Positions 36,028 to 44,652 of a DNA stretch of 64,000 nt are shown here, piece by piece. The DNA is from an uncultured Lachnospiraceae bacterium. GTDB lineage: Bacteria > Bacillota > Clostridia > Lachnospirales > Lachnospiraceae. The notes beneath the pieces are model-generated. The model did not search any database. It was not told the DNA's origin and saw only the letters and a list, made by a program, of their open reading frames with translations. Where the stretch lies: contig CAJUCN010000015.1 in the NCBI GenBank assembly GCA_910585005.1, positions 1 to 64,000 on the forward strand. Direction: 5' to 3'. Made by a program: the position numbers and the translations under genes. Numbering within the stretch: position 1 is the stretch's first letter; each line of letters opens with the position of its first letter.

Positions 36028-36052
36028 AAAAAAGGTGGACCGACAAGTCCAC
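36028..36052 (-). terminator. Attenuator-like hairpin upstream of rimP-nusA
   Basis: On the minus strand GTGGAC-ttgtcg-GTCCAC is followed by CTTTTTTA, an intrinsic-terminator form with a short 6-bp stem. It sits between the rimP promoter (36084-36112) and the rimP start, so it would act in the leader. In Bacillus subtilis a NusA-dependent leader terminator is reported to autoregulate the nusA operon. Confidence 0.7.
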
Positions 36053-36083
36053 TCTAGTAATCATTTCTATCTAATTCTTCTGT

Positions 36084-36112
36084 ATTGTAGCACTCCCTGA
36101 TACAAATTGCAA
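36084..36112 (-). promoter_or_regulatory. Sigma-A-type promoter of the rimP-nusA operon
   Basis: On the minus strand TTGCAA (36107-36112), 17 bp and TACAAT (36084-36089). The predicted leader of about 85 nt contains the attenuator-like hairpin. Confidence 0.7.
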
Positions 36113-36163
36113 GCGTATTTCCTCTATCTTATCAATATTTCGGCCCAAATCATACAGAAAGTA

Positions 36164-36196
36164 TCCGTTTAGCAGTCTATGGAACTGCTAAACGGA
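36164..36196 (-). terminator. Hairpin at the end of the CPBP gene
   Basis: TCCGTTTAGCAGT (36164-36176) and ACTGCTAAACGGA (36184-36196) form a perfect 13-bp stem with a 7-nt loop. The CPBP stop codon lies in the stem. The minus-strand tail (TACTTTCTG) has few consecutive T residues. Confidence 0.65.
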
Positions 36197-37177
36197 AATT
36201 TGAATAGGCCCCTCTTTTTCTTGCTGGTACAGTTTATATAGCAGCACACCTGCCAACGCAATAAGCCCCAGGCCACCCACCAGGCCTACCGGCATCGGTC
36301 CTATAAATACATTAAACGGATCCTCTATAGAACTGAACAAAAGCCCTACCGCTGCAAATCCGTTAAGCATCCCATGACCCATGACCGCCGGGATACAGCT
36401 TCCCGTTTTGATGGTTACATAAGAAAAAATAACCCCTGTCACCATGCAGAAGATACACATTGCAATCACGCCCACCAACGGATAACCAGGATAGCCAACC
36501 CCGTAATTGTGCCCCATAATGATAAGCGGCATATGCCATAGCCCCCAGACCACCCCTGTGATCAAAATTGCAGGAACCACTTTAAACTGCTTTAATAGTT
36601 TGGGAAGAAGGTAACCTCTCCATCCCCATTCTTCACCGAAACAATTTAAAAAATTTGCAAAAGGCGATAAGAAGATTCCCATAACCAATTGTATAAGCAC
36701 AATACGCCTGACCGTCTCATCCGTAACGGTTTCCCCTGTCATTTCCGCCTGCTGCAGCAACTGGCTCCTCACATATCCCATCTGTGGATCAAACTTAGAG
36801 GGAAACAACACAAAATATAAAACCGCTCCCAACAGGATCAATGCCCCGAGACAAGGCCATACCAGTGCATAATATTTCAGGTTCCCTTTCAACCTTACAT
36901 GGATCATCATTCCCTTCCCTACAAAGGATTCCCTGGTCATGGCCCTGGTGACAATCACTGCAAAAGAAGGAACAAACATCACGCTTGCTTTTATCATCTG
37001 TGCCATCATGGCCATTTCCGCATCTGCACTTCCTGCCAGGGGCATGATCATAAAGATCTCTACGGCATAAGTCAACGCAAACGTAATCAGAAGAAAGATC
37101 CACACCCGCCTGACATCCCTGCCCTGTTCCTCCTGCTTTTTTTGCGCCTCCTTAAATCTTGCACCCATATCCTTCAT
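36188..37177 (-). CDS. CPBP family intramembrane metalloprotease
   Basis: The 329-residue product has about eight membrane helices and the CPBP (Abi/CAAX-protease-like) motifs: Glu182-Glu183 with Arg187 (GEEWGWRGYL), His215 (WGLWHMP) and a later MGHGMLNG. Family members cleave or process peptides in the membrane; some give immunity to bacteriocins. The substrate is unknown. GGAG nine bases upstream supports the ATG at 37177, which overlaps the downstream end of manC by 26 bp. Confidence 0.92.
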   Translation of the reverse strand: MKDMGARFKEAQKKQEEQGRDVRRVWIFLLITFALTYAVEIFMIMPLAGSADAEMAMMAQMIKASVMFVPSFAVIVTRAMTRESFVGKGMMIHVRLKGNLKYYALVWPCLGALILLGAVLYFVLFPSKFDPQMGYVRSQLLQQAEMTGETVTDETVRRIVLIQLVMGIFLSPFANFLNCFGEEWGWRGYLLPKLLKQFKVVPAILITGVVWGLWHMPLIIMGHNYGVGYPGYPLVGVIAMCIFCMVTGVIFSYVTIKTGSCIPAVMGHGMLNGFAAVGLLFSSIEDPFNVFIGPMPVGLVGGLGLIALAGVLLYKLYQQEKEGPIQISV

Positions 37178-38507
37178 CTGAAACCACTCCTTTTCTAATC
37201 AACTCATGCTTTTGCTTATCATGGACACTGATCTCCTCCCCGATCTGTACCTCCGTCAACTGAATCTCTGTGTCCGCAAAAATGGTATGCTTACAGCCTA
37301 TTGGAAGTTTGATGACATCCCCTGCTTTCACGGGCTGCTCTACATCATTTACTACAGCCCTTCCCCTGCCGGAAATCACCGTCCAGACCTCAGCCCTTCT
37401 CTCATGACTATGGTAATTCATACTGCATCCCGGATTTAAAGTAACTTTAATCGTCATGCTTTTGTCTTCAATATCGATGACTTTAAAGCTTCCCCATGAT
37501 TTTTCAGCAAACATGATCTGCTGGTCAATGCTGTCCACATACGGTTTAATATAACTGGACTGTTCTTTATCGGAAACAAGGATCCCTTCCGGGCTTGCGG
37601 AAATCACCATATTCTTTAGTCCCATGCAAAGCACTGGCACATCCAGCTCATTAATGATATGCACATTCTCACATTCCCCGCCCACCATGACCTTGCCTAT
37701 GCCTGCCTCTTCCATGGCTTCCGTCAGTGTATTCCACGTTCCAAGATCCTTCCACTTTCCTGCAAAACGCATCACCCGGATATTCTTTTCCTTTTCCACA
37801 ACTGCATAATCAAAACTGATCCTGGTAAGGGAACCATACTTGTCATACAGATCCCAATAGTCCGTAAAATCAATGAGCTCATGAGCCTTTCTCAATAAAT
37901 ATTCCAGTTGAAAAGCAAAAACACCGCCATTCCATAAAGCGCCCTGTCTAAGATACTCCTTTGCCGTCTCAAGGTCAGGTTTTTCTTTAAAAGTATTCAC
38001 ACCACTTACCTGTTCTTTATCTTCCGGAATCACATACCCGTACTTCTCACTTGGATAAGTAGGTTCTATGCCCATTAAGAAAAGATCCGCACTGCCCTGT
38101 GCGGCAAGTTCCCCCATTTTTTGGAGCGCGATAAAATATTCCTGATCTACATACGGATCTACCGGACAGACCACCAAAGGCTCTTTGCCGGATACCTTTT
38201 TTACATCATGAAGCCAGGCAGCCGCAAGTGCAATTGCAGGAAACGTATCTTTCCTGCAAGGTTCCACGCAAATGCCTACGGAACTTCCTAGCTGGTTATG
38301 GATCGCAGAAACCTGGGTCTTGGAAGTTGCTATGGTAATTGCCGCATCCCGATCTACGCTGCATATCTGCCGGTAAACGCGCTGCACCATAGACTCATAT
38401 TCCCCGTCCTGTGTTTTAAAAATCTTAATAAATTGCTTGGAGCGGATATCATTGGATAATGGCCACAGCCTCTTTCCCGATCCGCCTGATAATAATACAA
38501 TATTCAT
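37152..38507 (-). CDS. manC: Mannose-1-phosphate guanylyltransferase / mannose-6-phosphate isomerase
   Basis: The 451-residue product has the N-terminal nucleotidyltransferase domain (LLSGGSGKRLWPLS at 5-18) and a C-terminal cupin (about 340-440, NYHSHERRAEVWTVISGRGR), the bifunctional ManC/AlgA architecture that makes GDP-mannose for surface sugars. No other polysaccharide gene is close by in the window. A promoter lies directly upstream; the gene may be co-transcribed with the CPBP gene. Confidence 0.93.
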   Translation of the reverse strand: MNIVLLSGGSGKRLWPLSNDIRSKQFIKIFKTQDGEYESMVQRVYRQICSVDRDAAITIATSKTQVSAIHNQLGSSVGICVEPCRKDTFPAIALAAAWLHDVKKVSGKEPLVVCPVDPYVDQEYFIALQKMGELAAQGSADLFLMGIEPTYPSEKYGYVIPEDKEQVSGVNTFKEKPDLETAKEYLRQGALWNGGVFAFQLEYLLRKAHELIDFTDYWDLYDKYGSLTRISFDYAVVEKEKNIRVMRFAGKWKDLGTWNTLTEAMEEAGIGKVMVGGECENVHIINELDVPVLCMGLKNMVISASPEGILVSDKEQSSYIKPYVDSIDQQIMFAEKSWGSFKVIDIEDKSMTIKVTLNPGCSMNYHSHERRAEVWTVISGRGRAVVNDVEQPVKAGDVIKLPIGCKHTIFADTEIQLTEVQIGEEISVHDKQKHELIRKGVVSDEGYGCKI

Positions 38508-38531
38508 CCTGGGTAGTTCTCCTTAAGAACC

Positions 38532-38560
38532 ATTATATTCTAAGAAACGAACTTATTCAA
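38532..38560 (-). promoter_or_regulatory. Sigma-A-type promoter of manC
   Basis: On the minus strand TTGAAT (38555-38560), 17 bp and TATAAT (38532-38537). The -35 overlaps the stop codon of the upstream VanZ-like gene. Confidence 0.7.
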
Positions 38561-39048
38561 TCAAAAATGCAGGGACGGATCTTTCTTTTGATAAACAGCA
38601 GCAATAAGGTGACCAGTGCGCCGCATAAAAATCCCCCAAAATCGATCCACACATCCATAACCGCCCCGTCCCGTCCCGGGGAATAAAGCTGTATCGTCTC
38701 ATCAATCAGCGCTGTAAAAATCCCCAGCAGCGCTCCCCCGCACAAATGCCTGCGTTTCAAACGCTCATATGCCCAAAAGAAACATACACATAAAATGCCT
38801 TCCAGTGCATATTCCGTAAAATGTGCCAGCTTTCGGATGCTATGCTCAGATACAAGCATCTGTCCTTCGCCTGCAAGCCATTCATTTACAGCCTTTGTGA
38901 TCCTTACGCTGCGAATGCCGGATATCCCCGCGCTTTCCAGGGAATTATGCCAGATAAAAAGAATGCAAAGGAAAAGCAAAGCAGCCGCCACCGTCCGCTT
39001 TGCATAAAATAAATTCCTTCTTTTTTTGTATGTGTCAATCATTCCCAT
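38557..39048 (-). CDS. VanZ-like family membrane protein
   Basis: The 163-residue product has about four membrane helices and the VanZ-like pattern KLAHFTEYALEG (about 74-85) and DETIQLYSPGRDGAVMDVWI (about 120-139). VanZ confers low-level teicoplanin resistance in enterococci, but most VanZ-like proteins have no known role. The ribosome site is weak for both candidate ATGs (39048 and 39042). Confidence 0.88.
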   Translation of the reverse strand: MGMIDTYKKRRNLFYAKRTVAAALLFLCILFIWHNSLESAGISGIRSVRITKAVNEWLAGEGQMLVSEHSIRKLAHFTEYALEGILCVCFFWAYERLKRRHLCGGALLGIFTALIDETIQLYSPGRDGAVMDVWIDFGGFLCGALVTLLLLFIKRKIRPCIFD

Positions 39049-39128
39049 TGCTTTTTATCCATACTTACTTCTTTATTTTAATGCCTAGTATACTATCTCA
39101 TGGAAATTATTGCAAGTTTCAGGAAATG

Positions 39129-40727
39129 TTATACATCTCCCCTGCTTTTGCGGTATCTGGCAGGCGTACATCCTTTCAATTCGATAAACCGGTTGATAAA
39201 GTAGTCCGTATCGTGATACCCCACACTCTCTGCAACCTGGCTGATCTTTTCATCTGTTTTCAGCAGCCGCATGGCTGCCTCATTAATTCTGTATCCGCTT
39301 AAATAATCCTTAAAAGACTGACCATAATGCTTCCTGAAAATCTGTCCCAGGTAGGCGCTGTTCACATAATACTTCTGGCTCAACTCCCGGAGCGTGAGAT
39401 TTTCGGCATAATGTTCCCTGATCTCCTTTTCTATTTCCACAAGCACACCCCTGGACACATTTTTACGCAATTGGATCAAATACTCCGCATACTCGCAGGC
39501 GAAACGGATAAAATGCGCCTTGCTGCCCCTTACAATGCCGGATTCTGAAACATTTTCACTGATATAGAGCATAACCTCCTCCTGATTTACCGATTCATCC
39601 TGCTCTACCGCCAAATGGATCAACTGGAAAAGAAGATAATTGGTATTCATGGAAACAATATCTTTGGTCATGCCCATGACCTCCATCTCATGAAACAAAT
39701 CCGTTACGCTGTTCCCTATCTCCCCTTTGTCGTTATGTTCCACCGCACTGATCAGCCTGTCAAGATTTTGCTTACACAAAAGGACTCTCTGCTGGTTTAC
39801 CTGTAGTTCATCTTCATAAAAATAGATACTCTGAGAACCGTGAAAACTTTTAAAGGAACGCAGCATACATGCGGAACTATATGACCTGGAGATTCTGGCA
39901 ATATGATCCACGGGCTTCCCAACCAATAATACTATCGGCACATTGAACCCCCCCATATTTGCATTTTTGTGCAATTTTACCAAAAACGATTCATCCGTCA
40001 TTTCCCTTTCTATTGCCATATAATCACAATACAAAAAACCGATCTCATAGTCTTCCTCATAGCCCAGGATACTTTCAAAGCAATGATCCCCATCCGCCCC
40101 AAGAAACTGCCTGCAGCTTTCAAACAGCCTTTTACGCATTGTCATAAGTTCCCCGTCTTCCATCTCTTCAAGAGCTGCCATATTGGCAAAACTGATATGT
40201 ACATAGCGTATTTCTTTAGAGAGCTTTAGCTTTTCTGAGATAAAATCCAGATTCGCCTGATCAAACTGTCCGCCCAAAAGAGACGCAAGATTTTGAGTCA
40301 TATAATCCAGTTCCATTTTTTTGTAATCCGCTTCTTTCCTCTCCACCCGCTCTTTTTGTTTTGAAACTCTGGAAAGCGTCTGGAGCAGAACGTCTTTTCC
40401 CACAGGCTTTAAAATATAATCCATGCAGGCATTGCGGATCGCCTTCTGGGCATACTGAAAATCATTATATCCGCTCAGAACCACGAAATCCGCATCGGAA
40501 ACCTGTTCTTCCCTGATTGTCTGCAAAAGTTCCAAACCTGTCATAGAAGGCATTTGGATATCCGCTATGATCAGGTCTACCTGGTTTTGTCTTAAATATT
40601 CCAGGGCCTCGAGACCATTAGACGCCATCTTCACAATCTCAAACCCCTCCGCTTCCCAATCCACAAGCACAGAAAGCCCTTGCAAAATAAAAGGCTCGTC
40701 ATCCGCCAGCAATACCTTTCTTTTCAC
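39129..40727 (-). CDS. AraC-type response regulator, YesN-like, orphan
   Basis: The product of about 532 residues has an N-terminal receiver domain (about 3-120) with the phosphoacceptor Asp in IIADIQMPSMTG, a conserved Lys in DYILKPVG, a long variable middle (about 130-410) and a C-terminal AraC helix-turn-helix pair (about 430-528). Homologues pair with YesM-like histidine kinases and control sugar-uptake genes. No kinase or transporter gene is adjacent, so its partner is unknown. The start is probably GTG at 40727 after AGGTGGGG; TTG at 40730 is also possible. Confidence 0.92.
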   Translation of the reverse strand: MKRKVLLADDEPFILQGLSVLVDWEAEGFEIVKMASNGLEALEYLRQNQVDLIIADIQMPSMTGLELLQTIREEQVSDADFVVLSGYNDFQYAQKAIRNACMDYILKPVGKDVLLQTLSRVSKQKERVERKEADYKKMELDYMTQNLASLLGGQFDQANLDFISEKLKLSKEIRYVHISFANMAALEEMEDGELMTMRKRLFESCRQFLGADGDHCFESILGYEEDYEIGFLYCDYMAIEREMTDESFLVKLHKNANMGGFNVPIVLLVGKPVDHIARISRSYSSACMLRSFKSFHGSQSIYFYEDELQVNQQRVLLCKQNLDRLISAVEHNDKGEIGNSVTDLFHEMEVMGMTKDIVSMNTNYLLFQLIHLAVEQDESVNQEEVMLYISENVSESGIVRGSKAHFIRFACEYAEYLIQLRKNVSRGVLVEIEKEIREHYAENLTLRELSQKYYVNSAYLGQIFRKHYGQSFKDYLSGYRINEAAMRLLKTDEKISQVAESVGYHDTDYFINRFIELKGCTPARYRKSRGDV

Positions 40728-40771
40728 CAAACCCCACCTACCCCTTTCTGCTTTCTCTTAAGTATCATTCC

Positions 40772-40812
40772 AAAAAGAGTCCCTCAAGCAGCACAGCCTG
40801 CCCTGGGGACCC
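40772..40812 (-). terminator. Intrinsic terminator of the pheA-ppk operon
   Basis: GGGACCC (40806-40812) and GAGTCCC (40777-40783) pair over 7 bp (one G-U) with an inner GCAG/CTGC hairpin, and the minus-strand tail is TTTTTGG. It follows the small acidic gene. Confidence 0.78.
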
Positions 40813-40833
40813 TGCATTTCACCAGACGGACTT

Positions 40834-41100
40834 TTATCCTTCTACGATCAGATACCGCCCATCTCCCACATCAAACACTTCATCGGCCTCAAGGATCTCG
40901 TCCCCTTTAGCTCCGTCCACATCGATTCCTTCTTCCTCAAAGAAATCCCATACTTCGCGGACTGAATGGACTACCACTGCCAGACATTCTTCCAGGAATG
41001 CCTCTGCTTCCTCAAGACTGGAAACAACATCTTCTTCTGGAAACAACTGGCTTTGATTGTCCAGAAAGCACTGCAATACAGCATCGTCAAATTCATGCAT
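40834..41100 (-). CDS. Conserved small acidic protein of unknown function
   Basis: The 88-residue product is strongly acidic (many Glu/Asp, few Lys/Arg), helical at the N-terminus (FDDAVLQCFLDNQSQLFPEE) and beta-like at the C-terminus (EVFDVGDGRYLIVEG). I do not recognise a named domain. AAAGGAGGTG upstream of the ATG at 41100 is an excellent ribosome site, so it is very probably expressed. The ATG overlaps the end of the HAD gene by 8 bp, and it is the last gene before the terminator. Confidence 0.82.
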   Translation of the reverse strand: MHEFDDAVLQCFLDNQSQLFPEEDVVSSLEEAEAFLEECLAVVVHSVREVWDFFEEEGIDVDGAKGDEILEADEVFDVGDGRYLIVEG

Positions 41101-41896
41101 GAAAAAGCACCTCCTTTCGTATGATCTGATAAACACCCTTTTGTCTCCATCCGGGACAAATACCGCCTGCCGCCTGCTTCACAACATCCACCGCAGTATC
41201 CACGGCATAGCTGTAACCTGCTGCCTGCATCATTCCAATATCATTGTCATTGTCACCAAATGCCATCGTCTCCTGTCTGCAGATCCCCAGATAGTCCTCC
41301 AAACACTTAAGGCCTTTTCCCTTATCTACACTGCTGTCCATAAAGTCCACCCATTCTTCTCCCGCCATGCAGGCTTTGACCTTATCCTCCCATTTCGGGA
41401 TAAAAACCTCTTCCCCCAGGTTTCTGATACTGCCCTTTTTGTATACGGCAAGCTTTATGATCATTTCGTCTTGGGCAAGCACATCTTCCACAAGACGAAA
41501 CGCATTGTGATAACCGTAAGTGATCAAATCAAGAAACTCTTTATTCCGGCTTTCCACCAAGCTTCCGTTTGGCGTAGAAACAATCGTTTCACATTCCCCA
41601 TAGTAGGGGCGGAGCATCCGTAAGATTCCCTCCACATGTTCTCTTTTCATGGGTGTAACCGAAATATTCCGATCCTGATAACGGATATGTGCGCCATTTT
41701 CCGCTATATAAGCAATGTCGTCCGCCACATCCCGAAACACGTTCCGAAGGCTCTCATATTGTCTTCCGCTGGCCGCACAAAATAGGATCCCTTTTTCTTT
41801 CAATTCTTTAATCGCACTTACCATCTCCGGGTACAGATCCGGCGTAGAATCCTGGATCAGCGTCCCGTCCACATCCGATGCAATCAGCTTAATCAT
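41093..41896 (-). CDS. Cof-type HAD-superfamily phosphatase
   Basis: The 267-residue product has the HAD motif I DVDGTLI (about 8-14), a C2-type cap and motif IV GDNDNDIGM (about 215-223). Family enzymes dephosphorylate sugar phosphates, FMN or similar small molecules; the substrate is not predictable here. It overlaps maf by 8 bp and the small acidic gene by 8 bp. Confidence 0.93.
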   Translation of the reverse strand: MIKLIASDVDGTLIQDSTPDLYPEMVSAIKELKEKGILFCAASGRQYESLRNVFRDVADDIAYIAENGAHIRYQDRNISVTPMKREHVEGILRMLRPYYGECETIVSTPNGSLVESRNKEFLDLITYGYHNAFRLVEDVLAQDEMIIKLAVYKKGSIRNLGEEVFIPKWEDKVKACMAGEEWVDFMDSSVDKGKGLKCLEDYLGICRQETMAFGDNDNDIGMMQAAGYSYAVDTAVDVVKQAAGGICPGWRQKGVYQIIRKEVLFHA

Positions 41897-42515
41897 CTTC
41901 CTTCATACCTTTCCTGTTCTCGATCTTCTTTAGTTCCTGATACAGCCGCCCTACCGGAAGCCCTACCACATTATTGTAATCCCCCGATATGCCCTGGATC
42001 CATGCGGCACACCTGCCCTGGATTCCATAAGCCCCCGCTTTATCCATAGGCTCCCCGGTTGCAATATAAGTCCTGATCTCTTCTTTACTCATCGGATACA
42101 TGGCCACGGAAGACTTCTCCACAAATGACCTGCTCTTTGTGATCCACTTCCCGTCCTCATCATTTTCCTGCCAGACCAGAGTCACGCCCGTATAAACCTG
42201 ATGGGTATTTCCCTGTAACAAAGTAAGCATCCTATCCGCTTCCTTCTCATCTGAAGGTTTCCCAAGTACCCTTCCTTTAAAGGCGACTAAGGTATCCGCG
42301 CCAATGACTAAAATCTTTTTTTGCTTATCCCCCAAAAATTCCTGAAAGACGGGAAATGCCTTGCCGCGGGAAAGTTCCTTCACCATTTGCTCCGGTTCCT
42401 GTTCCCGGCAGATCTCTTCTTTCATGCAGGGGCAAATATGAAATTCTATACCGATCTGTGTCAGCAGTTCCCTCCTTCTTGGGGAGGCGCTTGCAAGAAT
42501 AATCTCTTTATTCAT
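41889..42515 (-). CDS. maf: Maf-type nucleoside triphosphate pyrophosphatase
   Basis: Maf proteins hydrolyse dTTP/UTP or modified nucleotides as house-cleaning enzymes. The 208-residue product starts with IILASASPRRRELL (about 4-17) and has the catalytic GADTLVAF. The ATG at 42515 overlaps the ppk1 stop by 8 bp and has no clear ribosome site, suggesting translational coupling; 31 open codons upstream lie inside ppk1. Confidence 0.93.
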   Translation of the reverse strand: MNKEIILASASPRRRELLTQIGIEFHICPCMKEEICREQEPEQMVKELSRGKAFPVFQEFLGDKQKKILVIGADTLVAFKGRVLGKPSDEKEADRMLTLLQGNTHQVYTGVTLVWQENDEDGKWITKSRSFVEKSSVAMYPMSKEEIRTYIATGEPMDKAGAYGIQGRCAAWIQGISGDYNNVVGLPVGRLYQELKKIENRKGMKEDD

Positions 42516-44637
42516 GATGTGTTTCGGGAATGAAGACCCGGCGCTGGGTTGCTTCGCTTTTGTCCTTGGCGGCCTGTATGGCACGGCGTCCAAACTCCTG
42601 CTGGGCATTTACGCTCTCTTTCCCTCTCCTGTCCACTTTTTCATAGCTCCCGTCAGACTTAAGAACATGGGCCTTTACCGTATCTTTCAACTGCGTACTT
42701 AAAATATCCATCAGCTTTTTTTGCAGTTCCGGCTTTTCGACAGGGAACATGATCTCTACCCGGCGTTCCAAATTTCTGGGCATCCAGTCTGCACTGGCAC
42801 AATAATACTCCTGTTTCCCGTCGTTTTCAAAATAAAATATCCTGCAATGTTCCAGGAAATTGCCCACAATGGAACGCACCGTAATCTTATCCCCAATTCC
42901 GGGGAGTCCTGTCTTTAGACAGCAGATTCCCCGCACAATCAGCTCGATCTTTACCCCGGCAGCTCCTGCCTCGTAAAGGGCTTCTATAATATCCTTATCA
43001 CACAAACTATTGACTTTAGCAATGATATGGCCGCCCCGTCCTGCCAGGGCATTTTCTTTTTCCCTTCCGATCAGATGCAAAAAACGATCCTTTAACCAAA
43101 GGGGCGCAAGGGAAAGTTTATTCCATAACAGCGGCTCTGAATAACCGGAAAGCATGTTAAAGACTGCCGTGGCATCCTCTCCAATAGAAGACGAACAAGT
43201 GAAAAGCCCCACATCCGTATACAGCTTTGCCGTAGAATCGTTATAATTCCCTGTCCCAAGATGGACGTAACGGCGGATACCGTCTTCCTCCCGTCTTACC
43301 ACCAACGTAATCTTACTATGGGTTTTTAGTCCCACCAGCCCATAGATCACATGACAGCCTGCCTTCTCCAGCATTTTCGCCCACACGATGTTATTTTCTT
43401 CATCAAACCTGGCCTTTAATTCCACCAGAACGGAAACCTGTTTCCCATTTTCCGCCGCTTGTGCAAGAGCTGCAATAATGGGGGAATTTCCACTGACACG
43501 ATACAAGGTCTGTTTTATGGCAAGCACATCTTTATCCTTTGCCGCCTGCCTGATAAAGTCCACCACCGGCAAGAAAGTCTCATAAGGATGATGCAGCAAG
43601 ATATCTTCTTTCCTGATCTGCTCAAAAATATCACAGTCCACAGGAAGCTCCGGCACCGGCTGAGGCGGGGCATATCCCTTTTCCTTCAAGCGCTCAAATC
43701 CCGGAAGATCATACATCTTCATAAGAAATGTGAGATCCAAAGGACCTCCAATCCGATAAATGTCCTCGTCGGGTATCATAAGTTCTTTCTTGATAATAGC
43801 AAGAAGCCTTTCATCGATCCCCTGTTCCACCTCAAGACGGATCGCCTGTCCCCGCTGCCGCTTCTTCAACTGCTTTTCCATTTCTTTTAACAGATCCTCC
43901 GCTTCATCCTCTTCAAAGGAAAAATCGGCATTTCTCATGATCCGGAAAGGATAAGAACATACGATATCGTAATTAAGGAAGAGTTTTTGGATGTTCCTCT
44001 CGATTACTTCCTCAAGCAAAATAACCACTTTTTCCTGTTCCTGGTCAGAGGGGATCTTGACAATCCTGGGTAGCACACTAGGCACCTGCACCGTGGCAAA
44101 TTCCAGTTCTCCATCTCCGTTTTTCTTCGTTACCAAAGCGCCAATGTTTAAGGATTTATTGCGGATCAGCGGAAAAGGCCTTGAAGAATCCACTGCCATT
44201 GGAGTTAGTACCGGATATATATTTTCTTCGTAATATTGGTCTACATAGACTGCTTCTTTTTCCGTGAGTTTTTCATGTTTTTCAATCACCCGAAGGCCAT
44301 TTTGCAAAAGCAGAGGTAAAAGGGAACGGTTGTAGGCTGCATACTGTGCCTCCACCAGTTCATGAGTCGCCTTGTTTACTTCTTTTAGCTGCTTTATAGG
44401 GGTAAGCCCTGCTATATCAGGTTTATCGTAGCCGGCGTTTATCATATCCTTTAAGGATGCCACCCGCACCATAAAGAATTCATCCAGATTAGATGCACTG
44501 ATACTCAAAAATTTTAATCTTTCAAATAGTGGATTTTGTTTGTCCCGCGCTTCGCTTAAAATCCGCTCATCAAAAAGCAGCCAGCTTAATTCCCTGTTAC
44601 TATAAAACCCGGGATCATCATATCCAGATTTACCCAT
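42508..44637 (-). CDS. ppk1: Polyphosphate kinase 1
   Basis: Ppk1 polymerises ATP gamma-phosphate into polyphosphate. The 709-residue product has the four-domain Ppk1 layout: N-terminal helical domain (FYSNRELSWLLFDERIL near 10-27), head domain, and two phospholipase D-like catalytic domains with HSKITLVVRR and the LGTGNYND segment. It lies 15 bp after ppx; making and breaking enzymes are thus co-transcribed. Confidence 0.95.
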   Translation of the reverse strand: MGKSGYDDPGFYSNRELSWLLFDERILSEARDKQNPLFERLKFLSISASNLDEFFMVRVASLKDMINAGYDKPDIAGLTPIKQLKEVNKATHELVEAQYAAYNRSLLPLLLQNGLRVIEKHEKLTEKEAVYVDQYYEENIYPVLTPMAVDSSRPFPLIRNKSLNIGALVTKKNGDGELEFATVQVPSVLPRIVKIPSDQEQEKVVILLEEVIERNIQKLFLNYDIVCSYPFRIMRNADFSFEEDEAEDLLKEMEKQLKKRQRGQAIRLEVEQGIDERLLAIIKKELMIPDEDIYRIGGPLDLTFLMKMYDLPGFERLKEKGYAPPQPVPELPVDCDIFEQIRKEDILLHHPYETFLPVVDFIRQAAKDKDVLAIKQTLYRVSGNSPIIAALAQAAENGKQVSVLVELKARFDEENNIVWAKMLEKAGCHVIYGLVGLKTHSKITLVVRREEDGIRRYVHLGTGNYNDSTAKLYTDVGLFTCSSSIGEDATAVFNMLSGYSEPLLWNKLSLAPLWLKDRFLHLIGREKENALAGRGGHIIAKVNSLCDKDIIEALYEAGAAGVKIELIVRGICCLKTGLPGIGDKITVRSIVGNFLEHCRIFYFENDGKQEYYCASADWMPRNLERRVEIMFPVEKPELQKKLMDILSTQLKDTVKAHVLKSDGSYEKVDRRGKESVNAQQEFGRRAIQAAKDKSEATQRRVFIPETHHE

Positions 44638-44652
44638 GTCTATATCCTCCGC

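Noticed and set aside
36188..39048. Defence or bacteriocin-immunity cluster made of the CPBP protease and VanZ-like genes
   Set aside because: No toxin, bacteriocin or resistance genes are adjacent; both families are common as isolated genes, and the manC gene between them does not fit such a system.
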